Source: Parasphingopyxis algicola
GTDB lineage: Bacteria > Pseudomonadota > Alphaproteobacteria > Sphingomonadales > Sphingomonadaceae
Assembly: GCF_013378075.1 (NCBI RefSeq)
Contig: NZ_CP051131.1
Span: forward strand, 2,244,501-2,308,500
DNA: 64,000 nt
Reading direction: 5' to 3'
A model generated the notes under the pieces. It worked only from the letters and a program-made list of their open reading frames with translations, was not told where the DNA came from and ran no database searches. This document shows, piece after piece, positions 38,335-47,284 of the stretch (position 1 is the stretch's first letter; each line of letters begins with the position of its first letter). Both the position numbers and the translations under genes were made by a program.

Positions 38335-38400
38335 GCGCGCAATGTAGGCTTCCACCGCGGCAAATCCAGCCCGATCTTTCGAAGGCGCCAATGGCTGCGG

Positions 38401-39276
38401 TCAATCCGCGGGGCGCAGGCCCCCGATATCCGGCGGATCGGCGCGCAGCGCCGTGCCTATCCGATCCGCGGACATGCCGGCCTTGCGCAGCGCCGCCAGG
38501 GAAAGCGCATCGTCCCTCTTGGCAAGCCGCATGCCTGTATCGTCGGTAATCAGCCGGTGATGATGATAGCGTGGAACGGGAAGGCCGAACAGATGCTGGA
38601 GCAGCCGGTGGACATGGGTCGCGGGGAACAGATCGGCGCCACGAACGACAGCGGTCACGCCCTGCGCGGCATCGTCGACCGCCACGGCAAGATGATAGGA
38701 TGTCGGCACGTCCTTGCGCGCGAGGACGACATCGCCGTGCACCTCCGGCGTGGCTTCGATACGGCCCGCCGTCGCATCCTCCCAGAAGAGCGGACCGGCC
38801 AGCGCAGATGCCTTGGCCATATTAATCCGCCAGGCATGCGCTTCGGTCTCAATACGCCACGCGCGCTCGGCAGGATCGATCAGGCGGCAAGTTCCCGGAT
38901 AGAGCGGCCCATCCGGGCCATGCGGCGCCGATGCGCTCGCGGCGATTTCGGCGGCGATTTCCTTGCGCGTGCAAAAACAGGGATAGACCAGATCCTGCAT
39001 CTTGAGCGTGTCGAGCGCCGCGCGATAGGCGGAAAACCGATCCGATTGCCGGAGCGGTTCGTCGTCCCATGTGATGCCGAGCCAGGCCAGATCCCGTTCG
39101 ATGGCGGCATAATATTCCGCCCGGACCCGCCCCGTGTCGATATCCTCGAAGCGCAGCAGGAACCGCCCGCCGGCGTCCCGGGCGAGGGCGAATGCCCGGA
39201 GCGCCGAATAAGCATGGCCAAGATGGAGCAGGCCGGTCGGGCTCGGCGCAAATCGTGTCACGAAGGACCCAGTCAT
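38401..39276 (-). CDS. gluQ: Glutamyl-Q tRNA(Asp) synthetase
   Basis: GluQRS attaches glutamate to queuosine at position 34 of tRNA(Asp). The 291-residue protein lacks the anticodon-binding domain of GluRS. It shows RFAPSPTGLLHLGHAYSAL (HIGH motif), the zinc cysteines of YPCFCTRKE and YPGTCR, and the degenerate KMSKS motif MRLAKRD. AGGAA lies 7 bases before the ATG. Confidence 0.94.
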   Translation of the reverse strand: MTGSFVTRFAPSPTGLLHLGHAYSALRAFALARDAGGRFLLRFEDIDTGRVRAEYYAAIERDLAWLGITWDDEPLRQSDRFSAYRAALDTLKMQDLVYPCFCTRKEIAAEIAASASAPHGPDGPLYPGTCRLIDPAERAWRIETEAHAWRINMAKASALAGPLFWEDATAGRIEATPEVHGDVVLARKDVPTSYHLAVAVDDAAQGVTAVVRGADLFPATHVHRLLQHLFGLPVPRYHHHRLITDDTGMRLAKRDDALSLAALRKAGMSADRIGTALRADPPDIGGLRPAD

Positions 39277-39464
39277 CCGCAAATTCCTGAAACCGGCTCT
39301 TGACCACGAGTCGGGACTGGTGTTGTCATCATCGCGTCACGTTAATCTGTCTAAAGGCGTGGCGACAGATGGAAGAGCCGGACGACCGGTTTCTTCCGGT
39401 CTGAGTGCGACAGGTCGGAGGGCGCTGGCTGTGCGGTTCGCAGAGCTGGAGATCTTGTCGGCCC

Positions 39465-40031
39465 ATGTATCATCCCGATCTCATCCGCCACCCGGATAGC
39501 TGCCCGGCGCTTGTGCTCAACGCCGATTACACGCCGCTATCCTATTACCCGTTGAGCCTGTGGCCCTGGCAGACGGCGATCAAGGCGATGTTCCTCGAAC
39601 GCGTCAACGTCGTCGAGAATTACGAGCGCGAAGTGCACAGCGCCTCGCTGACGATGAAAATTCCGAGCGTCATCGCGCTCAAGCAATATGTTCGGCCGAG
39701 CGAATATCCGGCCTTCACCCGGTTCAACCTGTTCCTGCGCGACCATTTCAGTTGCCAATATTGCGGCCGGCCCGACGATCTGACCTTCGACCATGTCGTG
39801 CCGCGGCGGCTGGGCGGAAAGACGACTTGGCAGAATGTCGCGACCGCCTGCGCACCGTGCAACCTCAAGAAAGGCGGCCGCACGCCCAAACAGGCCAATA
39901 TGCGCCTGACCGTGCCGCCGCACCGGCCCACTACCTGGCAGCTGCAACAGCATGGCAAGCAGTTCCCGCCCAACTATCTGCATGAAAGCTGGCGCGACTG
40001 GCTCTACTGGGATGTCGAACTGGAAGCTTAG
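39465..40031 (+). CDS. HNH endonuclease family protein
   Basis: A 188-residue protein with the zinc-containing HNH fold: CQYCG, then LTFDHVVPRRLGG (catalytic His), then NVATACAPCNLKKGGRTP. The N-terminal LNADYTPLSYYPLSLWPWQTAI is typical of a conserved chromosomal HNH family that is not linked to a restriction system. Its target is unknown. The first 60 bases of the open frame are probably untranslated; ATG at 39465 starts the conserved part. Confidence 0.88.
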   Translation: MYHPDLIRHPDSCPALVLNADYTPLSYYPLSLWPWQTAIKAMFLERVNVVENYEREVHSASLTMKIPSVIALKQYVRPSEYPAFTRFNLFLRDHFSCQYCGRPDDLTFDHVVPRRLGGKTTWQNVATACAPCNLKKGGRTPKQANMRLTVPPHRPTTWQLQQHGKQFPPNYLHESWRDWLYWDVELEA

Positions 40032-40046
40032 GGCGGCACCAGCCGG

Positions 40047-40832
40047 TCAGCCGACCGGCGATACCGTTACGAACACCGAGAGACCCGGGCCGGGATCGTC
40101 GGGCAGTTCGGCAGCCGTAATCCGTTGCGCGTCCGCACGGGCGCGATTGGAGATCGCCTGGGGAACGCCGGGGGCGAGATAGAGCCGGTCGGCGCGGCCG
40201 AGCAACAGCATCTCGCCGATCGTCAGGTCGTGCGGATCGGCTGAGCGCAACTGGACGATTTCCAGCTGGTCGTGGCGGTCGGGCCCGTCGCCATCATCGC
40301 CATCCAGCCAGCCATCCACGTCGCGCGGCGCGTGCGGGACCAGCGGATCGAGCGCGCCGCCTTCGTCGAACGCCGCGTCGATCGCATGGCGCCGCGCGGC
40401 GGCGTCGGGCCATTTGGCCTTGATATCGCTGCGCTTGTCGCGGAGCCTGCGGGCAATCGCGCCGAGCCGCGCGGGTAGCAGCTGCTCGAGCCGCTGCCGC
40501 AGCGCCTTGGCCAGCCCAGCCGAGGCGCCGCCCGTACCGATCGCGACGATGACGGGATCGCGATCGACGATCGCGGGCAAGGTGAAATCGCACAGGCGCG
40601 GCCGGTCGACGGCGTTGACGAGAATGCCCTGTGCCTTGAGCCGCTCCACCGCCGCTTCCGCCGCCGCGTCGTCCTCCAGCGCAACGATCGCCAGCGCCGC
40701 CGCGCCTTCCTCGCCAACGATATCGGCGCCGGCCCGTTCGAGAATCCGCCGCTTCGCGTCCGCCGCCTCGCCCTCGCCGAGCAGGATGACGCGGCGGTTC
40801 TGGAGCCGGACGAAAATCGGAAGACTCTGCAT
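40047..40832 (-). CDS. Siroheme synthase, precorrin-2 dehydrogenase / ferrochelatase (CysG N-terminal type)
   Basis: Oxidises precorrin-2 to sirohydrochlorin and inserts iron to make siroheme, the cofactor of sulfite and nitrite reductases. The 261-residue product begins MQSLPIFVRLQNRRVILLGEG, an NAD-binding start with ADAKRRILERAGA, then GTGGASAGLAKALRQRLE (the Ser and Ala-Gly segment typical of Met8/CysG). The uroporphyrinogen methyltransferase domain of full CysG is absent. The last 110 residues are divergent and Asp/Gly-rich. Start at 40832 preferred over 40844. Confidence 0.85.
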   Translation of the reverse strand: MQSLPIFVRLQNRRVILLGEGEAADAKRRILERAGADIVGEEGAAALAIVALEDDAAAEAAVERLKAQGILVNAVDRPRLCDFTLPAIVDRDPVIVAIGTGGASAGLAKALRQRLEQLLPARLGAIARRLRDKRSDIKAKWPDAAARRHAIDAAFDEGGALDPLVPHAPRDVDGWLDGDDGDGPDRHDQLEIVQLRSADPHDLTIGEMLLLGRADRLYLAPGVPQAISNRARADAQRITAAELPDDPGPGLSVFVTVSPVG

Positions 40833-40925
40833 GACCGTAACCATAGCAGGCTGGCCGGTACGGGCGAAGAAGATTTGTGGAAGGGGGCCGGTGTCCCGAT
40901 CTCGTTCGGTAGTAATTCCGATCGA

Positions 40926-41783
40926 CTAAAGTCCGTCGATGAACGCCCGGACATCCGACGCGACATCTTCGTGATCCAGCGCCAGCGCGATATTGGCGCT
41001 GATAAAGCCCGTCTTGCTCCCGCAATCGAACCGGCGGCCGCCGAACCGATAGGCGTGAAAAGGCTGATCGCCGATCATCTGCGCCATCGCATCGGTCAGC
41101 TGGATTTCGTTGCCGGCGCCGCGTTCCTGATTCTCGAGCACCCGCATGACTTCCGGCTGCAGGATATAGCGGCCCGGAATCATCAAATTCGACGGCGCCG
41201 TGCCCTGGGGCGGCTTTTCGACCAGTCCCTTGACCTCGACCAGCGGCCCGTCTTCGGCGCCCGGATCGACAACGCCGTAATTGTGCGTCTGGTCGTCAGG
41301 GACCTCATAGCCACACACGATATTGCCGCCGGTTTGCCGATAGGCCTCGACCATCTGCTTCATGCAGCCGGGTTCGCCGACCATCAGCTCGTCCGGCAGG
41401 AAAATCGCGAAGGGTTCGTCGCCGACGATATGGCGCGCGCACCAGATCGCATGCCCCAGGCCGATCGGCTCCTGCTGGCGGACATAGGTGACATCGCCCG
41501 GGCGAAACCGCGTCCCTTCGATGGCGGCGAGCGACTTGCCGCGATCGTTCATCGTCGTTTCGAGCTCATGCGCGATATCGAAATGGTCCTCGATCGCGGA
41601 TTTGCCGCGCCCCGTGACGAAGATCATCTGCTCGATCCCGGCCTCGCGCGCTTCTTCGACCGCGTACTGGATCAGCGGCTTGTCGACGACGGGCAGCATC
41701 TCTTTCGGGATCGCCTTGGTGGCCGGCAGAAAACGCGTGCCAAGACCGCCGACCGGAAAAACGGCTTTGCGAACGGGTTTCAT
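40926..41783 (-). CDS. galU: UTP--glucose-1-phosphate uridylyltransferase
   Basis: Makes UDP-glucose for exopolysaccharide, LPS and glycolipids. The 285-residue product has GGLGTRFLPATKAIPKEML at the N-terminus, VDKPLIQYAVEEA, FLPDELM and VEKPPQG, the normal bacterial GalU pattern. It follows lysA by 34 bases on the same strand. A UDP-sugar supplier like this could feed the glycosyltransferase island at 20-27 kb. Confidence 0.97.
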   Translation of the reverse strand: MKPVRKAVFPVGGLGTRFLPATKAIPKEMLPVVDKPLIQYAVEEAREAGIEQMIFVTGRGKSAIEDHFDIAHELETTMNDRGKSLAAIEGTRFRPGDVTYVRQQEPIGLGHAIWCARHIVGDEPFAIFLPDELMVGEPGCMKQMVEAYRQTGGNIVCGYEVPDDQTHNYGVVDPGAEDGPLVEVKGLVEKPPQGTAPSNLMIPGRYILQPEVMRVLENQERGAGNEIQLTDAMAQMIGDQPFHAYRFGGRRFDCGSKTGFISANIALALDHEDVASDVRAFIDGL

Positions 41784-41817
41784 GATGCGATTTTCCTTCG
41801 GATTCTCGATTGCACAT

Positions 41818-43080
41818 TCAGTCCTTCAAAAATTCCGGCACGTGCTCGGCGGCGATGAGCGCTTCCGGCATGACCCGCTCGGCCACGATCGCGAATTCGC
41901 TGCCGTCGACCATCACCTCGGGCACTAGGGCGCGACTGTTATAGGTGCTCGCCATGGTCGCGCCATAGGCGCCGGCGGTGCGGAAGACGGCAAGGTCGCC
42001 GGCCTTCACCGCGTCGATATCGCGGCCCATGGCGAAGGTATCGCCGCTCTCGCAGACCGGGCCGGCGATATTGGCGATCATGCGCTCTCCCGTCGGCTCG
42101 ACCGCTTCGAAATCATGCCAGGCATCGTACATGGCCGGGCGGGCGAGGTCGTTCATCGCCGCGTCGACGATGACATAGGGCCGGACGACGCCCGGTTTCA
42201 CCCAGATGACGCGCGTCAGCAGAATGCCCGCGTTGCCGACGATAACGCGTCCGGGCTCGAACATGAGCGTGACGTCCCAATCCTTCGTCACCCGCGCGAC
42301 CATCTCGCCATAGACGGCCGGCGGGGGCGGGACCTTGTCTCGTTCATAGGGCACGCCGAGCCCGCCGCCGAGATCAACCCGGTCGATCGTGTGTCCCGCC
42401 GCACGCAACTGCATCACGAGCGCGCCGACCTTCGCATAGGCGCGCTCGATGGGCGCAAGATCGAAGATCTGGCTGCCGATATGCAGGGCGAGGCCTCGCA
42501 TATCCAGTCCGTCCAGCGCCTCGAGCCGCGCGAAAATCTCCGCCGCCTCGTCGATCGGCACGCCGAACTTGTTGTCCTTCATGCCGGTCGAGATCTTGGC
42601 ATGCGTACCGGCGTCGACGTCCGGATTGACGCGCAGGACGGCGGTTGCGGTCTTGCCCAGGCTCCGAGCGAATTCGGCGATGGCGACGCCTTCCTCCTCC
42701 AGCTCGATATTGAACTGACCGATGCCGGCATCGAGCGCCTCGCGCAGCTCCGCCCGCGTTTTGCCGACACCGGAGAAGACGATATCGGCCGCCTCGATGC
42801 CCGCCGCCAGCGCGCGCTTCATCTCGCCGATCGAGACGATGTCGGCGCCAAAACCCTCTCGCGACAGCACGCGCAGCACCGCGAGATTGGGATTGGCCTT
42901 TATCGCGAAAGCGATGTGAACACGCGATAGACCGGACAGCGCGTCACGGAAGACTCGGGCATGGCGCTCGAGTGTCGCGCGCGAATAGACGTAAACGGGC
43001 GTGCCCACTTCCTCGGCGATGCGCGCCAGCGGCACATCCTCGGCATGCAGCACGCCGTCACGGAGCGAGAAATGGTCCAT
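41818..43080 (-). CDS. lysA: Diaminopimelate decarboxylase
   Basis: PLP enzyme for the last step of lysine synthesis. The 420-residue product has the PLP Lys in HIAFAIKANPN, LHIGSQIFD, DLGGGLGVPY, EPGRVIVGNAG and VCESGDTFAMGR. The open frame continues upstream into argH antisense sequence; ATG at 43080, just after the stop of the small lipoprotein gene, starts the conserved MDHFSLRDGVLHAED. Confidence 0.97.
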   Translation of the reverse strand: MDHFSLRDGVLHAEDVPLARIAEEVGTPVYVYSRATLERHARVFRDALSGLSRVHIAFAIKANPNLAVLRVLSREGFGADIVSIGEMKRALAAGIEAADIVFSGVGKTRAELREALDAGIGQFNIELEEEGVAIAEFARSLGKTATAVLRVNPDVDAGTHAKISTGMKDNKFGVPIDEAAEIFARLEALDGLDMRGLALHIGSQIFDLAPIERAYAKVGALVMQLRAAGHTIDRVDLGGGLGVPYERDKVPPPPAVYGEMVARVTKDWDVTLMFEPGRVIVGNAGILLTRVIWVKPGVVRPYVIVDAAMNDLARPAMYDAWHDFEAVEPTGERMIANIAGPVCESGDTFAMGRDIDAVKAGDLAVFRTAGAYGATMASTYNSRALVPEVMVDGSEFAIVAERVMPEALIAAEHVPEFLKD

Positions 43081-43082
43081 CC

Positions 43083-43328
43083 TCAGCCGGGCGGCGGCAG
43101 ATCGAAAGGATCGTCTTCGCGCTCCTGCGAGCGGCGCAAAAGCTCGTCGACGCGTTCGGGCCGCTGCTGCGTGGTAGGCTCCAGAAGGTCGTCGGTCGTC
43201 GGCTGACTTTGCGCCATGGCCGGAGCGACGGGCATGCCTTCGCCCTGCGCCGGCTGGAGCGGTTCGCGCCCGCCACAGGCAGTGACCAGCATCGCACAGG
43301 CAAGGGCTATGGACATTCGCGTTTTCAT
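43083..43328 (-). CDS. Small lipoprotein between argH and lysA (LptM/YifL-like)
   Basis: An 81-residue protein with a lipoprotein signal peptide and lipobox VTAC at about residues 15-18, then a disordered acidic and Gln/Pro-rich mature chain. Position directly upstream of lysA matches the small lipoprotein LptM (YifL), which aids LptD maturation in E. coli. Sequence is too short to prove it. The start overlaps argH by ATGA and the stop lies two bases before lysA. Confidence 0.75.
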   Translation of the reverse strand: MKTRMSIALACAMLVTACGGREPLQPAQGEGMPVAPAMAQSQPTTDDLLEPTTQQRPERVDELLRRSQEREDDPFDLPPPG

Positions 43329-44701
43329 TCGCCCTTCTCCAAACTGGCCTTCGCGTCTGCAATCCGGGCGCGGACCTGGTCCGGCGCCGTCCCGCCATGG
43401 CTTGTTCTGCTGGCGACCGAAGCGTCGACGGTGAGGACGTCATAGACGCTTTGGGCGATGCGGTCATCGATTGCCTGCAGATCGACAAGCGGCAGCTCCG
43501 CCAGCGCGACGCCGCGCTCGTCGGCGCGCTTCACCGCGCTGCCGACGATATGATGCGCCTCGCGAAACGGCATGTTCGCCTCGCGCACCAGCCAGTCGGC
43601 CAGGTCCGTCGCCGTCGCATGGCCCGATTCGGCCAATGCACGCATGCGCTCCGGAACGAAGATCATGGTCTCGACCATCCCGGTCATCGCGGCGAGCGAC
43701 AGAGCGAGCAGGTCGTGCGCCTCGAACACCGGCGGCTTGTCGTCCTGCGTGTCCTTGGCATAGGCGAGCGGCAAACCCTTCATCGTCATGACCAGCGCCG
43801 TCATGCAGCCGGCGACACGCCCCGCATGACCCCGCACCAGTTCGGCGGCATCGGGGTTGCGTTTCTGCGGCATGATCGAAGAGCCGGTCGAATAGGCATC
43901 GGGCAGGGTGACGAAGCCGAAAGGCTGGCTCGCCCAGATGACGAACTCTTCGGCAAGGCGCGAGAGATGGAGCGCGCACTGGGTTGCCGCCATCAGATAG
44001 TCGAGCGCGAAATCGCGATCCGATACGGCGTCGAGCGAATTGGCCGTGGGCCGGTCGAAACCGAGCGCACTCGCCGTTGCATTGCGATCCACGGCGAATC
44101 CTGTACCAGCCAAAGCCGCGCTGCCGAGCGGCGACTCATTAAGCCGCGCCCTTGCGTCGGCGAAACGGCTGCGGTCCCGCCGCGCCATCTCATAATAGGC
44201 CATGAGATGATGGCCGAGCGTGACAGGCTGCGCCGACTGGAGGTGGGTAAAACCGGGCATCAGCGTATCGGCATGTTCTTCAGCGCGGGTAACAAGAGCG
44301 GCCTCGAACGCCGCAAGACCGGCATCGACCGCATCGATCGCATCGCGCACCCAGAGCCGGAAATCGGTCGCCACCTGATCGTTGCGCGAGCGCGCCGTGT
44401 GTAGCCGTCCGGCCACCGGGCCGATCAGCTCGGCGAGCCGGTTCTCGACATGCATGTGAATATCTTCGAGATCGAGATTTTCGGGCACGCCATCGGCTTC
44501 ATATTCCGCCGTGATGGCCTGGAGCCCTTCTTCGATCGCTTTCACATCCGCAGCATCGACGATGCCTTGTGCACCGAGCATCGCAATATGGGCGCGGCTT
44601 GCGGCGATATCCTGCCGCCACAGGCGCTTGTCGAACGGGATGGAAGCATTTATCTCGCGCATAACGGACGCCGGGCCCTCGGCAAAGCGTCCGCCCCACA
44701 T
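43325..44701 (-). CDS. argH: Argininosuccinate lyase
   Basis: Releases arginine and fumarate. The 458-residue product begins [14 protein letters not shown] and has [23 protein letters not shown] and the signature [11 protein letters not shown] near residue 280 (catalytic Ser loop). The upstream part of the open frame is rejected as it runs under tlpA. Only 16 bases separate its start from the preferred tlpA start on the other strand. Confidence 0.97.
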   Translation of the reverse strand: MWGGRFAEGPASVMREINASIPFDKRLWRQDIAASRAHIAMLGAQGIVDAADVKAIEEGLQAITAEYEADGVPENLDLEDIHMHVENRLAELIGPVAGRLHTARSRNDQVATDFRLWVRDAIDAVDAGLAAFEAALVTRAEEHADTLMPGFTHLQSAQPVTLGHHLMAYYEMARRDRSRFADARARLNESPLGSAALAGTGFAVDRNATASALGFDRPTANSLDAVSDRDFALDYLMAATQCALHLSRLAEEFVIWASQPFGFVTLPDAYSTGSSIMPQKRNPDAAELVRGHAGRVAGCMTALVMTMKGLPLAYAKDTQDDKPPVFEAHDLLALSLAAMTGMVETMIFVPERMRALAESGHATATDLADWLVREANMPFREAHHIVGSAVKRADERGVALAELPLVDLQAIDDRIAQSVYDVLTVDASVASRTSHGGTAPDQVRARIADAKASLEKGE

Positions 44702-44717
44702 CTGATTGGAATTTCCC

Positions 44718-45311
44718 TTGCGCGTGCTAATCGCCCTGCTCCTTGGTTTTGCGCCTTTGTTCGCCGCTTGCGATAGGCAAAGCGGCGAGGCCTCGCAAGA
44801 AGCCATGTCGGCACCCGGGACAAGCGGCCCCGCCGGCGAGAGCTATGGCGGATCGGAAACCATGGGCCGCGTCAGCATCGAGAACCGCGGGATGGCAGCG
44901 CCCGATCTCGCTTTTGCCAACGCGGAAGGTCAGGCTATCCGGCTCGGCGATTTCGAGGGCCAACCGCTGCTCGTCAACCTCTGGGCGACCTGGTGCGCTC
45001 CCTGCATCCGCGAGATGCCGACGCTCGATGCCTTGGCTGACCGGGAGGACGGCACCCTCAAGGTATTGACGATCAGCCAGGATATTCAGGGAGCCGAGGT
45101 CGTGGGGCCGTTCTTCGCCGAGAACAGCTTCGATCATCTCGAGCAATGGCTCGATGAAGAGAATGCGATGATGATGGAACTCGCGCTCGATACTCTGCCG
45201 GTTACCATTCTCTACGACGAGGAGGGGCGCGAACTGTTCCGCGTGATCGGCGGAATGGACTGGGCCGGCGAGAGGGCCGACACTCTGATCTCGGGCGCGC
45301 TCGGAGACTAA
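44718..45311 (+). CDS. TlpA family thiol:disulfide reductase lipoprotein
   Basis: Periplasmic thioredoxin-fold protein. From TTG at 44718 it has 197 residues with a lipobox-like FAAC near residue 18, the active site [12 protein letters not shown] (WCxPC) near residue 98, and cis-Pro in TLPVTILYD. It probably reduces disulfides, as in cytochrome c maturation. GGAA lies 6 bases before the TTG; TTG at 44706 and GTG at 44724 are also possible. It overlaps dapD by four bases, convergently. Confidence 0.87.
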   Translation: MRVLIALLLGFAPLFAACDRQSGEASQEAMSAPGTSGPAGESYGGSETMGRVSIENRGMAAPDLAFANAEGQAIRLGDFEGQPLLVNLWATWCAPCIREMPTLDALADREDGTLKVLTISQDIQGAEVVGPFFAENSFDHLEQWLDEENAMMMELALDTLPVTILYDEEGRELFRVIGGMDWAGERADTLISGALGD

Positions 45312-46150
45312 CCCCTGAGCAGTTCGTTGACGCTCGTCTTGGAGCGCGTCTTTTCGTCGACGCGCTTGATGATCACCGCGCAATAGAGGCTCGGCGCGGC
45401 GTCGCCATCAACCGTCTGGCGATTGGCCGTCGATCCTGCCACGACGACCGAATAGGCGGGCACGCGGCCGGTAAAGGTCTCGCCCGTGTATCGGTCGACG
45501 ATCTTGGTCGACGCCGTGATGAAGACGCCCATGCCCAACACCGCACCTTCCTCGACGACCACTCCTTCGACGACTTCGGACCGCGCGCCGATAAAGCAAT
45601 TGTCCTCGATGATCGTCGGGTTCGCCTGGAGCGGTTCGAGCACGCCGCCGATCCCGGCGCCCGCAGAGATGTGGCAATGCTCGCCGATCTGCGCGCAGCT
45701 GCCGACCGACGCCCAGGTATCGACCATCGTTCCGTCCCCGACATGCGCGCCGATATTCACGAAGCTCGGCATCAGAACGACGTCCCGTCCGATATGCGCC
45801 CCGCGCCGGACGATCGAACCGGGCACCGCGCGGAAGCCGGCCGCGCGAAACGCATCGGCGTCCCAGTCGGCGAATTTCGACGGTACCTTGTCCCACCAGT
45901 GACCGCCGCCATGCGATCCTTCGATCAATTCCATGTCGTTGAGGCGGAAGGACAGCAGCACCGCTTTCTTCAGCCATTGGTGAACGATCCAGCCCTCGCC
46001 GCCCGCCTTGGTCGCCACGCGCGCTTCGCCATTGTCGAGCATCGCGAGCGCGGCTTCGACGGCATCGCGCAATTCGCCCTGGGTATTCGTATCGACGCTT
46101 TCGCGCCGGTCCCATCCCTCTTCGATGATCTTTTCGAGCTTCTTGCTCAT
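45308..46150 (-). CDS. dapD: 2,3,4,5-tetrahydropyridine-2,6-dicarboxylate N-succinyltransferase
   Basis: Succinylase step of lysine and meso-diaminopimelate synthesis. The 280-residue product has a short helical N-terminal domain and a left-handed beta-helix of hexapeptide repeats ([20 protein letters not shown] and following), with [14 protein letters not shown] and [16 protein letters not shown]. Normal length. It overlaps the nucleotidase gene by ATGA. Confidence 0.97.
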   Translation of the reverse strand: MSKKLEKIIEEGWDRRESVDTNTQGELRDAVEAALAMLDNGEARVATKAGGEGWIVHQWLKKAVLLSFRLNDMELIEGSHGGGHWWDKVPSKFADWDADAFRAAGFRAVPGSIVRRGAHIGRDVVLMPSFVNIGAHVGDGTMVDTWASVGSCAQIGEHCHISAGAGIGGVLEPLQANPTIIEDNCFIGARSEVVEGVVVEEGAVLGMGVFITASTKIVDRYTGETFTGRVPAYSVVVAGSTANRQTVDGDAAPSLYCAVIIKRVDEKTRSKTSVNELLRG

Positions 46151-46815
46151 GCCGCCTCCACTATTCCTCTGAGCCAGGGCGTTACCGCCGCGATTTCATA
46201 GTCGATAAAGTCGGAATCGGCTTCGTGCGAACCGCGTTCCGATCCGTTGTTCACCCAGACGGTCACCATGCCCATCGCTTTCGCGGGCTTCAGATTGCGC
46301 GCCATATCTTCGACAAACAGTGCACGATCAGGCTTAATTTCGAATGTGCGGCACATCGCTTCATAACCGACGCGTTCGGGTTTAGGCACATAGTCGCAGG
46401 CATGGATATCGTGAATCGCCTCGAAGCTCGTCTCGAGGCCGAGCCGTTCGAGCACGCGGCGCGCATAGGGCGCATCGCCGTTGGTGAAGACGAATTTCCG
46501 GCCCGGCAGCGCGCCGATCGCTTCAGCGAGCGCGCGATCCTCGTCGATCACTTCGAGATCGATGTCATGGACATAGTCCAGGAAATGACCGGGCTCGACG
46601 CCATGCGCCTCCATCAGCCCCGAAAGCGTCGTGCCGTGCGAATGGAAAAACTGTTTCTGGATGCGGCGCGCCTCGATCCGGTCGACGTCGAGCAGACGCG
46701 AGATATAATCGCCCATCTTCACGTCGATCTGGTCGAACAACCGGGCGCTCGCTGGATAGAGCGTGTTGTCGAGATCGAAGATCCAGTGATCGATGTTCGT
46801 AAGTGTGGGCGGCAT
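46147..46815 (-). CDS. Pyrimidine 5'-nucleotidase (HAD family)
   Basis: A 222-residue HAD-superfamily phosphatase: FDLDNTLYP (motif I) near residue 13, FTNGD (motif II), [10 protein letters not shown] (motif III Lys) and FVEDMARNL (motif IV). The family (SDT1/PpsA-like) hydrolyses pyrimidine nucleoside monophosphates. It is the first gene of a two-gene unit with dapD. Confidence 0.9.
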   Translation of the reverse strand: MPPTLTNIDHWIFDLDNTLYPASARLFDQIDVKMGDYISRLLDVDRIEARRIQKQFFHSHGTTLSGLMEAHGVEPGHFLDYVHDIDLEVIDEDRALAEAIGALPGRKFVFTNGDAPYARRVLERLGLETSFEAIHDIHACDYVPKPERVGYEAMCRTFEIKPDRALFVEDMARNLKPAKAMGMVTVWVNNGSERGSHEADSDFIDYEIAAVTPWLRGIVEAA

Positions 46816-46941
46816 GTCAGAGCGCTCCTAATCGGACCGGACGGTTACCGCAAAGTGAATTTGGAGTTAAGCGAACCGAAACGGGCGCGCGCCCGTCGGG
46901 TGGTGCACGTGGGGCGCTCGTTAGGTGATTCGTATACGAAC

Positions 46942-47284
46942 CGAAAAGCGCACCTGCTTCTCGCCAGCAGTCTACCCTTGTTTCTCACACCCGCCGCGTG
47001 CGGAGTTGGCAGGGTGAACTCCACGCCGACACCGCGGGCAGCGCCGATTCCTCTTCCTCCTCCACCCTCATCATCGCCGTCGCCGCCTGTGACGAAGGCG
47101 CGACCGGGGAGGGGGTCATCATCGCCATCTTCGACAGCAGCATCGACACGGACAGCGAGGAATTCGCCGGTCGATCGGACGGGGCTAGCTGACCGGCCAT
47201 CTCTTCTATTGCCGCGATCCCGGGCATTTCGCGACGATCGGTGACGATATGGACGGCGCGATCCGCTTTACATTGGGCTTCTAG
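46942..47284 (+). pseudogene. Remnant of an S8 serine peptidase (autotransporter-type subtilase)
   Basis: Three fragments in three frames. Frame of base 46942: a signal-like KAHLLLASSLPLFL then AACG and a Pro-rich linker (STPTPRAAPIPLPPPP). Frame of base 46998: CDEGATGEGVIIAIFDSSID and EEFAGR, the stretch around the catalytic Asp of subtilases (usual form GVTVAVIDSGID). Frame of base 47192: a short C-terminus ending DGAIRFTLGF, like the last beta strand of an outer-membrane barrel, with TAG at 47282. The linker, most of the catalytic domain and barrel are deleted. It overlaps the P450 stop codon by two bases. Confidence 0.7.

Noticed and set aside
39384..39401. Hairpin GACCGG-tttctt-CCGGTC before the HNH gene as a terminator or riboswitch
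   Set aside because: Stem of six pairs without a T-run and no wider structure; probably chance.
39465..40031. HNH protein as part of a restriction or anti-phage system
   Set aside because: Neighbours are housekeeping genes (gluQ, siroheme synthase), no methyltransferase or ATPase partner is adjacent, and this HNH type is a common chromosomal family.
41818..43488. Fusion of a Cys-rich leader to LysA as one 556-residue protein
   Set aside because: The extra part is an alternative frame of the small lipoprotein and argH genes; the lipoprotein has its own signal peptide and coupled start.
46225..47244. 339-codon plus-strand frame antisense to the nucleotidase
   Set aside because: Only its end (from about 46942) is meaningful, as the first fragment of the S8 remnant; the rest is antisense shadow.
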